A stretch of 64,000 nucleotides of DNA from Apostichopus japonicus (lineage: Eukaryota; Echinodermata; Holothuroidea; Aspidochirotida; Stichopodidae): the NCBI RefSeq assembly GCF_037975245.1, contig NC_092571.1, forward strand, positions 13,947,417 through 14,011,416. The letters are read 5' to 3'. Positions 1 through 10,694 of this stretch are shown here, in pieces. The position numbers and the translations under genes were made by a program. Numbering within the stretch: the stretch's first letter is position 1; the number at the start of each line of letters is the position of its first letter. The notes beneath the pieces were generated by a model. It saw only the letters and a program-made list of their open reading frames with translations. It was not told the DNA's origin and did no database searches.

Positions 1-359
1 AGTTCAATGAAATCATAAATAACAAAACAAAAGCAAGTAGGATGCTTGATATTTGTGCTTTAATCTGTCACGGTTTTGTAGTCTGACTTTTTACCTGAAG
101 ATCCTCTCACTGAGATTTGAAGTTTATCTTATCTGTCAACCACCGTAAGTTAACTTTTATTTAAAGTAGATTCTTAAAACCGTAGCTATTCCAGGTAAAA
201 AGAGGCATTTTGGTTAGCACATAGTCATATGCTAGGGTGAATAAGTGCTATACGGCGGATATCAGAGGACTCTTACGGCGAGTAACCTGTACACTTTACC
301 AATGAGAAGATTGTCTTTGTTATAACTTGAATAAAATGAGTGTTGAAGGTACCACGAGG

Positions 360-483
360 TTAGTTCACGAGAGGTCCGCGAAGTGCCCGATGAAATATGA
401 ATCTAGAGTCAAGGGAATCGGTGATACGGAGAATTGATATAAGATGAGTTCTACCGCTGGTAGTTGGGTCATGCTTTTGAAAG
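360..483 (-). CDS. Candidate C-terminal (cytoplasmic tail) exon of the Ig-like receptor family, copy 1
   Basis: On the minus strand an acceptor-like 'atttacag' precedes an open frame of 41 codons ending in TAA. The exon begins with one base that completes a codon, so it takes a phase-2 intron. That is the phase in which the transmembrane exon at 46,230-46,314 ends. The frame (FQKHDPTTSGR..., ending ...HRALRGPLVN) aligns with the frame of the duplicate exon at 30,359-30,509: both share F-x-K-x-DP, a run of hydroxylated residues and a final RAL-x-G. Retention of the frame between diverged copies argues for past coding function. The peptide matches no family I know. Its link to the Ig genes about 7 kb upstream is inferred from strand, phase and position only. 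Confidence 0.35.
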
Positions 484-2101
484 CTGTAAATAATGCGCCT
501 ACCGCATACTGATCATCTGTAAAATTAATTTAACTAATGTAAACACCATTATGAAACAATGCATAGAGATTGACAAATACTAAGCAATCTATCCAGACCA
601 CAATACGCCACATGAATTTGAATCACAAATACAAAAAACAATATGATAAAAGCAAAACCCAAATAACTAATTATGAACGCAAACAGTGCTAAAACATAAA
701 ATAATGAATTTTACTTGGTTACAGCGTAAACTAGTTCTCTAAAACATGACATCACATTGTCCCAAACACCAGTAGGAAGAGATCCACAACCTCTTAAACA
801 CCTATAATATATCTTGAGTCAATAAAAAAAAAAACTAATATCACAAAATCAGAAAGCACTCATCCAAAAGGATATGTACAAAACCGAGGAAAGAAGTAAC
901 GGCACATCTGGAATCGTAAAGAATACTCATTCTGTCCTACGGAATAATCAATTATTTGAAATCTCTTTGACCTTAACGGCTAGCCAGACGATAACAAGAA
1001 AGGTCTCTTAAAGCAAAATATGATCAGAAATGATGATAAAAGAAACACATTGAACACCAAACGATTGTCTATAGAGTCTAGCACAAATACTAAAAATGAT
1101 AGTTCCAGAACCACAGAGACGTTTACAAACCCTTAACTATAATATACATAACGACGGAAAATACTTGTAATTGTCAAATGTCAGTATTCTACCATAAGGA
1201 TCGGTTTGTAAAGGTATATTATATAATAAATGCTATCATTTTCTCTTCTCTGAATATCTTGTCATATGATACACTTAATTTTGAAATGGTGGTTGCCATT
1301 CGTTTTCATTTAACAATTTAAGTATTTGTTCAGCATAGTTATAGTTTTGTCTTTTATATTCGATTCAATGATTAAAAAGTCAGGTGAATATTCATTGTTT
1401 CTTTTTCGAATATTGTTTGATCTTGTGTAGAATAAATGAAGGAAGTGATTTCATTTCTTGATCGAAACAGTTTGGGGTAACTTGTTTTCGTAGGAAAGGT
1501 AATATAGACACCTAATCTGCTTCCTGGTTTTACTTTCATAATTCAGAGAACACTCATTTTAAATATATTGAAAGTATTTTTTTTAACGAAGATGACACAT
1601 AATCACATTTGGTGTCATTAATACTTTCACTTACCCAGGAAATCATATACTAATAACTGTAAAGAAGTTTAATTTTACTTTCCCCTCCGTTAATGAATGA
1701 TCAATATTGTCTTGTTTTGTTAGAGTACATGACGCTGGCGTTCATTGACATACTCTTACCTGATTTCTTTATCAAGCAAGTCGAAAGTCCATTAAACATG
1801 ACATTATTTCTTGTGAACCACTGTTACATCAGAGAGGTGTCTACAATACACCCTTAGTTCAATTAAATCAGTAAAACAATATTTTGAAACTTCTTGACGC
1901 CTGTTTCTCACTTTCAGCTAACGCAGCTGTTTGGGCTAACCAAAGGTAATAACAAGATCCAAACATACACGTATTATTTGATACCACTTTACAGATTTTA
2001 AATCAGCATGTGAAGAATATTCGGTTTGATTGGTTTGATTGACGCCTGTTTCTCACTCTGAGCTTACGCAGCAGTTTGGGCTGATCAAAGGCGCTACATA
2101 C

Positions 2102-2613
2102 CTGTGGCGTAGCTAGGGGGAGGGGTCAAGGGGGCACTGAAATGGGAGAATGAGAGTAACAAAAATAAGCACTTTTTAGAAAAACATGACGAAATTGATG
2201 TTTGTCGTCAGGCATGAATTTTCCAGTTATAAAATCTGAACTGTAAATGTAAATGTAAAGGTTTTTATTAGCAAATGTATAGATTGTGATTTCTTTTCAG
2301 TCCATTTCAACCGTTTTCTCTTCTTTTTTAAAACAAATTCTGTTCTGTATTCTGTAATGACTACATGTCACGGAAATTTCGGGTATTTCAGTATACACTT
2401 CCAAGGCAATAGATTTCGAAAGGTGGAAATATCATAGGCGTAGGAGCACAATTTTATTTGTGGGGGGGGGGGGGCTGTAACGACTTGCCCGAAATAAATA
2501 ACCAACATTTTTTTTTCGCGCGCTTTGCGCGGATTTTATTTTTCTTTCAGTAGTGTTGGGGCACAATTTTCTACTCTTGCACCCGGACGCCAAAACCTCT
2601 AGCTACGCCAATG
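2102..2613. mobile_element. Short non-autonomous inverted-repeat transposon (hAT-like MITE)
   Basis: The ends are inverted repeats around 'tggcgtagctag' (left, near 2,104) and 'ctagctacgcca' (right, near 2,599). They are flanked by an 8-bp duplication, ctacatac at 2,094-2,101 and ctatatac at 2,614-2,621, with one mismatch. The duplicated locus near 32,520 continues straight across without this segment, which confirms it as an insertion. An 8-bp target duplication and this type of end are usual for hAT elements. No transposase is encoded. A poly-G run lies near 2,461. Confidence 0.65.
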
Positions 2614-3063
2614 CTATATACACGTATCATTTCATACGGGTTCACTGTTGATACGTACAATCTAAGTTATGTTTCATCTGGTATAACAGTCTACGAGGAC
2701 CTTAAATATGGAAATGCTGTAAGTCAAAACACGATTAACTTTATAACACTTTACAATGTATTTTTTGAAAATCCTATTACCAACGTTCACAAGGGAATTT
2801 CATTTTGGTTGACCCCAATTAGATCCCGATGTGAGAGTGGGGTGGTATTGGCCTGCAGGTCACGTGAAAAGCACATTTAGTTTCCTCAGAGGTTACATCC
2901 GTTGAGCTCCGCGATGGCTACGAGAGATGTTTATCCTCTTATTTCGCTGTATTCCTGTGCTAGGCTTAGGCAGTCAATGAGGTGGATGTGTGTGAGCCGA
3001 CTCCATTGGTAGCAGCGCACTGTTGCTCTGTACAGGTAGTCTCTGATTGATCGAAGCCATTTT

Positions 3064-3420
3064 TTACAGTTTATTCAGGGACGTGTGTTTACCGGGAGGG
3101 GGGGGGGGGGGATTTCTGGGGTAAATAAGGTAATTTCGTTTTCGGTCGGTTGCAAGACGAGAAACTTGCCTTATTAGACCAATGTATATATTTAACGTAT
3201 GCGATGTAGAATTAGAACGAGATGAGATATTATACCTTCTTTTAATATTACAACTCTGGGGTCTGGTGTCTGCTTCCTGATTTAGAGTTAATCTGTACCC
3301 GTCCCCCATCTACCGCCCCTTCCCTACGGTTGGTTTCGAGACAGGTTTTCATTGGTGGCAGCGGCGGGATTCTATTTCTGGTGATTCTGGTGATTTCTGG
3401 TTGATTCTTTGCAAGCTCTC
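3064..3420. other. Intergenic stretch with poly-G, no gene recognised
   Basis: From about 2,800 the match to the duplicated block at 32.7 kb is lost. The stretch up to the LINE at 3,420 holds a poly-G run near 3,099-3,112 and unique sequence. A short minus-strand open frame at 3,064-3,309 has no recognisable domain, and I do not regard it as a gene. Confidence 0.4.
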
Positions 3421-5609
3421 CATGGTCGTAATACGTACGATCTACGTTTACCAGTGACGTGGCCCGTCAGAAGGTTGTCACGTTGCTGAGTAACGTCGAG
3501 GGGATGACAGTTACTCCATACGAGCGATCTGTATAGGTAACTCTCATCCATGTAGGACTAGAGGTGCGGCAGGAACTTGTCTCAACTGTTTTAGGTCGGT
3601 TTGGGGCTGCAAGGCTGCCAAAATGTGCTCCTATGCATCAAACGCTACGCAATTCAGTATTGCGTGACCCGCGCACGGCGGCGGAGAGAAGTTCTTGAAG
3701 CTGTGCGCGGAGGTGAAGTTTGGCGACCCCTCTGCTGTCATCGCTTTGCAGACTTATCTCGATGAAAAGTACCACGGTTCCCGCGTCAGGGCCTGTGTCG
3801 AAGCGGTGGAGGCTGAGGAGCGCCCTTCACTGAGGTTTTACCATTCCGTTAGCTCATCGGCGGGTGACAGACCTGTCCCATCAGTGCGCGCTACTAGTGG
3901 GACCGTGGTTGGTGACCCTCACGGCATTGTCCGCGTGTACAAAGATTATTATTCGAGTCTGTTTGCGCGTGGCAATGTCGACTTGTCGGCACAGGCCGAA
4001 TTATTGAGGGGAAACTCAAAAACTGTTCCCACGAGGTTAATGATATTTTGGGGCGGAATAACCACTGTTGAGCTTTGGAAGGCGCTTTCGAAGATGAAGA
4101 ATGGCAAGTCCCCGGGCTCCGACGGGCTTCCGGGAAGGTTCTACCGAACCTTCTGGGCGGTAATCGGACCCGACATCAGAGTCATCTTCGAAGACGCATT
4201 CCAAAACGGACTGTTAAAATAAAGTCAACGTCTGGGCATGATTACTTTGCTGCCCAAGTATGTGGACCCCTTGGATCCTCATAACAAGCGCCAGATCACT
4301 TTGTTAAATGTGGACTACAAGTTGCTGGCTAAGGCTTTGTGCAACCGCCTTGCACTGGCTATGCCGCACCTTGTAGGTGATCCCCAGACGTGCGCAGTGA
4401 AGGGTCATTGCATCCAGCAGAACTTGTGGTTGATGCGCGACTTGACCGACTTTGTTATTGAGCGTGATCTGCCATGTGCATTGGACTCTCTTGACCGGCA
4501 GAAGGCCTTTGACATGGTGGATCGCGGTTTTTTAATGAATGTATTAGAGATGTTTCAGTTGCACCCAAATTTTTGTAAATGGATTTCTGTTTTGTATCAG
4601 GAAAGTTTCAGTTCCGTGATCGTAAATGGGTTTTGTTCAGAGGTTTTTAACGTGGAGAAGGGGTGCGCCAGGGGTGCTATCTGTCTCCATTACTTTATGA
4701 TTTGTTTAGCGAGTTCCTCTCCCGTCTTTTGGAAAGGGACTCGAGCCTTCTTCGATTCGTTGTGCCAGGGGGTGCCAAAGTGAAATGCGTTCAATATGCA
4801 GATTACGTCACGTGTGTTGTTCCCAGTCTGGGCTCCTTTCGTGCCCTCTCGCAGGATTTATCTATCTTTGAGAGAGCTACCGGGGCGAAGTTGAATCCAG
4901 ACAAGACAAAGGGTCTTCGCCTTGGTAGCTGGAGATACAGAGACTTACCATTCAGTGCATCGTGGTTGGATCAGAATATCAAAATTAATGGTATATGGTT
5001 CGGATACGATGCACCTTGTGATATCACCTGAAACGAGAGGGCTGAGGTATTTGAGAGCAGGCTCGAAACCTTTGGCACCCGCTGGTTTTCGATCTTGGGG
5101 AAAGTTACCGTTATTAATTGTTTTGTTGTGCCCATCTTGTGGTACCCGGGCGCGGTGTACCTAATTTTGCGTCGCGTCTTGGTGCGGTTGGAGAGAGCGA
5201 TATTTCCATTCATTTGGTCGGGTGGTACAGAGCTTGTCAAGACTTGTTTGGAGGAACAGATGTGAGATGGTTTTTAGGTGGAAATTTGCCAGTTGGCAGG
5301 CACTCCTGGAGGCGGTGAAGTGTGACATTCGCCTTCAGGTTGAAGGCGATTTTCGCCGTTTATCTGGGGCTGCCTTTTTTGGACGCTGTTGTGCTGGGGA
5401 GGGGTGTTTCGTTTCGCTGCGTGCTGTTCGTCCTTTTGTGGTTTTTTGAGTGTTTGAGTTGGTGGTTGGGGGTTTGTCTCTGCAGGTCGGTAGGCGTATT
5501 TACTTTTTTGGCTCGCTTAACTTAAGTTTTGTTTGTCACAATGGGATGGCTGGGTAGTGCCGTTTAGCCGTGGCGTTTTGGATCCCGCAGGGCGGGTCAC
5601 GTAAAAAGC
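3420..5609 (+). mobile_element. Dead copy of the L1/Tx1-like LINE with two internal deletions
   Basis: The plus strand carries an ORF1 piece (about 3,430-3,640) that matches the ORF1 N-terminal half of the full-length copy at 35,508-40,373. It jumps directly at about 3,641 into the middle of ORF2, at the arginine-rich linker before the reverse transcriptase. RT sequence follows in several frames, with 'KNGKSPGSDGLP' near 4,095 and a degraded active-site YAD-Y (normally YADD) near 4,795. A second jump near 5,245 removes most of the ORF2 C-terminus. The family 3' end 'gggcgggtcacgtaaaaagc' closes the element at 5,609. Stop codons and frameshifts make it non-functional. Confidence 0.85.
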
Positions 5610-5621
5610 ATTTTGCCACAG

Positions 5622-5850
5622 TAGCTCTCTCATAGATAAATCCTCAGACTCGAAACCACACACGTGGCAACATCTGCATATTGAACGCATTTCACTTTGG
5701 CCGCACATGGCACAACGAATGGAAAAATTCTCAAGTCCCTTTTCTAAAAGCTTAGAGTGAGACTCCCTAAACAAAACCTAATGGAGACAGGGGACACCCC
5801 TGGCGCAACCCTCTCTCTACGATATAAACTTCAGAACAAAATCCATTCAT
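5622..5850 (-). mobile_element. Inverted fragment of LINE ORF2, just past the 3' end of the previous copy
   Basis: This segment matches the minus-strand RT region of the full-length element (about 36,945-37,220 there) in reverse orientation to its neighbour. It begins only about a dozen bases after the 3' end of the plus-strand copy and has no 3' UTR of its own. It is degenerate, and part of the source segment is missing. It may be a separate truncated insertion or a rearrangement product. Confidence 0.7.
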
Positions 5851-6650
5851 CATATGGAAAAACAAATACAATGAATAATCTCCGCCTGTGTACTCTTTTT
5901 GGAATAAATGATGCTAATATGAACGTTTCAAAGAATGAAATAAAACTTTCTGCTCAGTCAGACTGTTGCATTCTCAAAGCAACATCTATAGACGGACGAT
6001 GGATAATGTAACTTCACAAAAAAAAGGGGGACGTTTTGTCCTGAAGTAGGTAAAATTAAAGTTTGACCAATTTCAGCAGATACATTAATTTTGGAAGAAA
6101 TATTCGCCGATCTAGAATACGAAAAGGTAATGTCTAGACAGGGAAAGTTACATTCTACATAAACAAACTTTAAATTATAATTATAATTTTACTTATCCAA
6201 CCTAATCAACCACATTGTTAATAGAATTTAAATAATTAATGGCATTGAAAAAAACTAAATTTAACTTAAAGAGATGCTTTAAGCACAAGTATATATGTTA
6301 TCGCACTTTTTTTAATGGTTCAAAAATAGTCATACTATCAAATAAATCACTATTTGTTAAAGGTGATGTAATAACAGCAACGTTGTTCTTATTTTGAAGT
6401 AGTTGATGACATATCAAGAGAAGAAGTTATATTTGGCACAAATTAATCAACTTAGGAATTGGATGAAGCATGTCTTCATATATTTTGTTCCTAGAAAAAC
6501 ACAATACTTTCTTCCTCCGCATAAGGGTTTAAGTTTTTAAATGCATTTAACAGCCACTGCAAAACTCGCAATGGAATAAACTTACTTATTTTATTGTTAC
6601 TCATTTCGTAACTACCGAGCTGTCTGGAATGTGTTGAAAAGAATCCCTAC
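5850..6650 (-). pseudogene. Decayed Ig domain 1 relic and flank, duplicated at 44.76-46.05 kb
   Basis: The 5' part (near 5,865, 'aatacaatgaataatctccg') matches a relic of the Ig domain 1 exon near 44,780. The later part, 6,480-6,620 ('ctccgcataag', 'aaactcgcaatg', 'aacttactta'), matches 45,900-46,040. No usable frame survives. From 6,650 to 7,120 I see only AT-rich sequence. The transmembrane exon found about 200 bp beyond this point in copy 2 (46,230-46,314) has no visible equivalent here and appears lost. Confidence 0.5.
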
Positions 6651-7349
6651 AAAGAAAAATCTCTGTTTATCCGAGACAGTCGTTAATCACTAAACTTATT
6701 AATGAGAGTATCATAAAAATACAGTGTGCTTTGTTTCGTTATTGAGCATTGTTTGAAATTGAAAGATTAAAAACAAATCAATTAAGGAAGTAATTTTTCA
6801 CGAATCAAAGCAACTATTCAAATCGTTAGCCTGTATGTAGGAAAAACAGAAGAGAAATTACACTTCTATGTTTTACTTTCACAATTGAAAGCATGGTAAG
6901 TTTAAAAACAAGTGGAAATTACATTTTCTTACGAATGACATTTATAACCATTCTTTACAATAACCTTCTATAGTTTACATCAACTTTATTAACTTTGAAT
7001 TCAAAGGTGTTTATTAGATGCTTTTCAAATGCTATAACAAATGAATACGTCTATCGATACACAACAATTTGAAGCTCTCTTTGGATTTTGTTTTACCTTA
7101 AAGGGTTCAGAATATAGGGTTAAGAATTAATGTGATGATTGTATTCATTGATCGTTATAGCATTATACTTATATTCGTGACACAAAATACCAGTTATAAT
7201 GTAAGTGTTAATAATACACTAATGAATGTTACAGCAATAAAATATGCAAATACTGAACTAGAAATTTTCATAAAGAATGTCGCTGTCTTGTTTTCTTTAA
7301 GATACATTTTCCCGTTCAAATAACGTAAAGACTTAAAGTAATGACTTAC

Positions 7350-7735
7350 CTTGATCGGTTCTGGAGAATGTTAAATTCACATCTGTCAGCACACTGTGAT
7401 GTAGAAAGGGACTCAAACTGTTCCTGGGTACAGATGCATCCAATGGTTGAGTTCTGATCACAATAAGTAACGTAGACTAAAAGCTCTTTAGTCCGTTATT
7501 ATAGCTGTGTAATGTTTCCGATAATCACAGCCCTCGCATTGCATTACTTCCAGATTTATCGGTGGAAACCCGTCTGTTATTGAACAAGATAGGGCGACGT
7601 GTTATAGGATGGAGATGAGGAGAGGCCTTGACAAGAGTTGTTAGATGTGATGAGAGTAAAGTTTACACGCGAGTTATCATCAGTCAATGATATATGATAA
7701 GTAGAAACACCTGAGAGCGTTTTACTGTACTTTAA
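7350..7735 (-). pseudogene. Broken exon of the second Ig-like domain
   Basis: Read on the minus strand, this matches the second domain of the 10.7-kb and 50.5-kb genes: the 'TDGFPPINLE' region, a segment equivalent to 'DQNSTVGCIATQE', and the same closing CEF motif. It keeps a good donor (AAG|GTAAGT at 7,350). The frame is broken by indels, for example around 7,490-7,510, and no long open frame remains. The first domain is absent upstream. Homologous flanking sequence continues to 7,130 and pairs with 50,280-50,460. Confidence 0.75.
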
Positions 7736-7739
7736 TAAT

Positions 7740-8218
7740 TATCTTGTTAGGAATTCACTGTTTATGCGTACATGGATAGTAAACGTATTTGATACTTGAG
7801 TCTGTGAGGGATAAAACACTGAAATACGAAAATGTTGTGAGGCAAGACAACCTTGACCTTAGAATACTTTTCATATATTTAATGAGACGGAATTGATTTT
7901 GTGCGTGATACTAAGTTGTGGACTGCATGAAAAACGAACAACAACATTACAAGACACCCATGTCTCTTTTGTAAGCCGACGAGGAGTGTGCATAAATTTA
8001 AAACTTAAAGTAGCCTTCAAGTTTATGAGGTACTATTACCAGCCCTATCGACGGAGAAATTATTCCAACCAGGATGCCAAAAGTATCACTCTCCCACGAA
8101 ATATAATTTCAAGAGTGCTAAGCAATTTTTGACTGCAACCCATTTTACTGGGCCAATAGTTTCGGTATTATCCCCAGCCCACTCCTGTCTGTTTATATAA
8201 AAACACGTGTTTTGCCAC
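7740..8218. other. Intergenic, duplicated at 54.7-54.85 kb
   Basis: No gene is recognised. Part of this stretch ('cataaatttaaaacttaaa', 'ggagaaattatt', 'cccacgaaatataattt') recurs at about 54,765-54,850, directly downstream of the paralogous Ig gene. This marks the start of the long duplicated block 7,960-11,650 / 54,740-58,040. Confidence 0.6.
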
Positions 8219-8300
8219 TAAAACATGAACGAGGTATGAATAATAAATTGAAAGCACCGGTGACCTAGAAACGCTGGAAGCAGATAACAGTATGTCTTAC

Positions 8301-9099
8301 CTGGATATGTCTTTGGAACTTCCCAAGCACAACTATTAGAGTAACTGGTGATGGACATGAAGTCCAAGTGTCCCTGAGTAGCAACAAAGCCAACTGTTGA
8401 ATTACCACTACACGAGGTAATATAAATTTTAAACACATTAAATGTTACCTTTAAGTGAATAATAGTGTTTCTCAAATTTCCCTCTTTTCAATAACAAGCA
8501 ACTCTACAACTGAATATAATTGTCTGGTCTGGAACATGTCAGTTCAAAGTAAAAGTAATTATTCTGAAGTAAAGTAAGAGTTTTATATGTCACAGAAGGG
8601 AGGTGAAGGAGGATGATAAACTGTAAACAGACGGCCAGCATGCTGCAGGAGAGTAGCATGTATAATATTATGATCATAATCGACCAATGGCACATGGTAC
8701 GTTCCAGCATCTTCTGGTTGGAGGTTTAAAACTCTAAAACCAAAATCATGAAAGTGCGATGAATAATTTTCAAGTGAGTAATTAAAATAAATGTTGATTG
8801 ACTATATGCTCACCATATGACCATAACGGCTCAGTTTCAGCAAAAATACGGGCAGATGTCACTCCGATGTAGGCCATCTCAGTGAAGTTTAACTGAAATC
8901 GAAGTATATATATATATAATTCATATTTATATGAAAAGGAAATATCTCAGAAGGCAAAGTCACATCCTACAACAGAATAAAAACCTGTCAATCTGATAGC
9001 TGGTCCATCTTGACAATTAAAACTACAATCGATATACTCAGACAATTACATTTACTGGGACATTACGACGAATAAAATAAAAAATTGTAAAATCTCCAT
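8301..9099 (-). pseudogene. Pseudogene of the two-domain Ig-like protein (paralogue of 55,141-55,925)
   Basis: The minus strand aligns along its length with the 55-kb gene: initiator ATG at 9,099, signal-peptide region, first domain with the TA-rich 'YIY' stretch, DAGTYH region near 8,700, and second domain. It ends with the same donor (CCAG|GTAAG at 8,301). It is broken. The signal-peptide region hits a stop soon after the ATG, the first domain is frameshifted near the TA repeat at 8,907-8,920, and part of the second domain near 8,480 is missing. The order pseudogene then 10.7-kb gene is repeated in copy 2. Confidence 0.8.
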
Positions 9100-9290
9100 T
9101 TGTAAAGATATCAGATCTTTAACAATGATTATCCTGTACGTTACGAACACCGCTGTCTAACTCTGCAGTGTCGTCTTTAACAATGTTTACACTGTGCTTT
9201 ATAACGGCCGCCGACTAACTCTGCAGTGCAGTCTTCTTTCGATAGAAACTAATAGTAGACAGAAGGTATTCTGGAGTAGGTTAAGGATCG

Positions 9291-9300
9291 TGCGCATGCA
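9291..9300. promoter_or_regulatory. NRF1-like palindromic motif TGCGCATGCA upstream of an Ig-like gene
   Basis: The 10-base motif lies 192 bp upstream of the pseudogene's ATG at 9,099. Very similar motifs lie 101-132 bp upstream of three paralogues (11,618, 56,057 and 57,997). The core resembles the consensus TGCGCATGCGCA bound by NRF1-type factors. Binding is inferred. Confidence 0.45.
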
Positions 9301-9698
9301 CGGAATTGTTAACACAGGGAAAAAAATACTTTCGTCACAGTATTCAGTGAAAAAATATAAGTACTCTCAATTCCTGTTAATCTGCCTTCGGAGTGTTGAT
9401 TGTAGAAGGCAAAGAACCAATGTTTATTTTTCTCGGTTATCCTTTCAATGCTCAGCTTACCATTTGTTACTCTCAGAGAATGGATGATGATAACAAATGT
9501 ACGAGTTATCTCTCTCATAGTTTCCATTTGTAAACCATATGACTATATGACAGTAATGTGTGTATATACAGGTAAATATAAACCAAACGCTGGTTATGCG
9601 AAATAATTCTCTGACGCTGTACGTAACTTTTAAATGTTAATGAAACGAAATCTCATTTATATTTCAATGAAATACTGCGTGAAATCTTAAAAAAATGA

Positions 9699-9740
9699 AA
9701 CGAAAATCGCCTTCAACCTGAAAAGTGAATGTCACAATGA
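9699..9740 (-). mobile_element. Tiny relic of the LINE ORF2 3' end
   Basis: A run of about 40 bases ('cgaaaatcgccttcaacctg' and the following 'gaatgtcac') matches the minus-strand end of ORF2 in the full-length LINE near 35,777-35,810. No other part of the element is seen nearby. Confidence 0.55.
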
Positions 9741-10002
9741 CAAGGTTGTGCAGAGATGTCGTTGGTTCTCTTAAAAAAAAAAACGGATGTGAACTGAATA
9801 TGCCAGAATGTTTCACATAGTGAACGTAGGGCAAGCAATGTCGCTTATTCCACTATTTAAATCTACCATGAGCCCACACTACATCTTCACCCATTCGACA
9901 CACACCAAAACGGTAACAACAGTCCACTTTTAATTACAAAAATATGCTGCCTCAACTAGGTCACCACACAAAGGTTATAAATATTTCCTAATATTTGTCC
10001 TA

Positions 10003-10095
10003 ATACTTGTCATTAAGCCTTTGAAGAAGATCCTGCTAGAATCTCCCACACAGGCACTCTAGTGGATAAGCAGTTTGCTAACAGTTTTATTTTAT
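10003..10095 (+). mobile_element. Penelope-like element terminal fragment
   Basis: The stretch 'cttgtcattaagcct...gaagaagatcctgctagaatc' followed by 'ctctagtggataagcag' and 'tttgctaacagttttattt' matches the terminal repeat at about 26,893-27,012. About 30 bases are missing between the two parts, including the hammerhead GAAAC/GTC half. No coding part is present. Confidence 0.65.
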
Positions 10096-10244
10096 TCTAA
10101 TATTTTCTTCAAACTACTTTAGGCTCTAAGGTCAAAACCTTAGGTGAATCATGCAATGGTGCCGTCTTCCATGGTTATAACTATCACATGTTCTAATGTA
10201 GCTATATCCGCCACTGCGTGCAGGTCTCCGTTTCTTAAAATTGA

Positions 10245-10560
10245 AGACTATTAAACAACATAACAATGTTTGTACGTTAGCGTTGAACGTATACAAAGAT
10301 GAACCTGGCGATGACAGGACAGGAATACCAGGAAGCGCATGTAAAATGGAGGCTTGGGATCAAAAACAAGAAGTCCCTTAACCATACCCACCAGCCCACC
10401 GACTTCGGAGCAACGCGTGCAAGGAAACACTGGGCTTAAAGTCATTTTGGATTAAAATTGGATACTTCAACATTAACGGGGAATAAGCAGTTAGAAAAGT
10501 AAAAGCTTCTGTTGGTGCGATTTAGTATTCAGAAATTGGTCTTGGATAGTTTGTTAAATT
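10245..10560. repeat. Duplicated intergenic block (partner 56,600-56,960)
   Basis: This segment, including 'cttcggagcaacgcgtgcaa' and the adjoining purine-rich stretch, aligns with about 56,640-56,890. It sits immediately downstream of the Ig-like genes in both copies. The short open frames here are not conserved in a way that suggests a gene. Confidence 0.6.
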
Positions 10561-10694
10561 TGAACAATTCTTTTCTTCTTGGGGTGGGGGTATATTTATA
10601 TGTTAAGCGATGGCTATGCAAATAATGAATAGACACTTTTCTCTTTCATAGCATTTGCGTACACGGTTCATAATAAAAATGACAAGAAACTCAC

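Larger units (their letters stand above)
1..2780. repeat. Segmental duplication block, copy 1 (partner 30,071-32,700)
   Basis: This block aligns in the same orientation and order with 30,071-32,700. Shared landmarks include the opening 'tcaatgaaatcataa' segment, the stretch around 240-530, the AT-rich centre, and the segment after 2,614 containing 'atcatttcatacgggtt'. Identity is clear but interrupted by many small indels, so the duplication is old. The only coding signal I support inside it is the candidate tail exon at 360-483. The rest is AT-rich non-coding sequence apart from the short inverted-repeat element at 2,102-2,613. There is also a small local repeat of about 50 bp (1,898-1,950 and 2,041-2,093). 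Confidence 0.8.

Noticed and set aside
5322-5525. Tryptophan/phenylalanine-rich short frames near LINE ends
   Set aside because: They are translations of the LINE 3' UTR.
10251-10445. Minus-strand open frame downstream of the Ig gene, repeated at 56.6 kb
   Set aside because: The nucleotide block is duplicated, but the two translations do not keep one frame throughout, so no gene is called.
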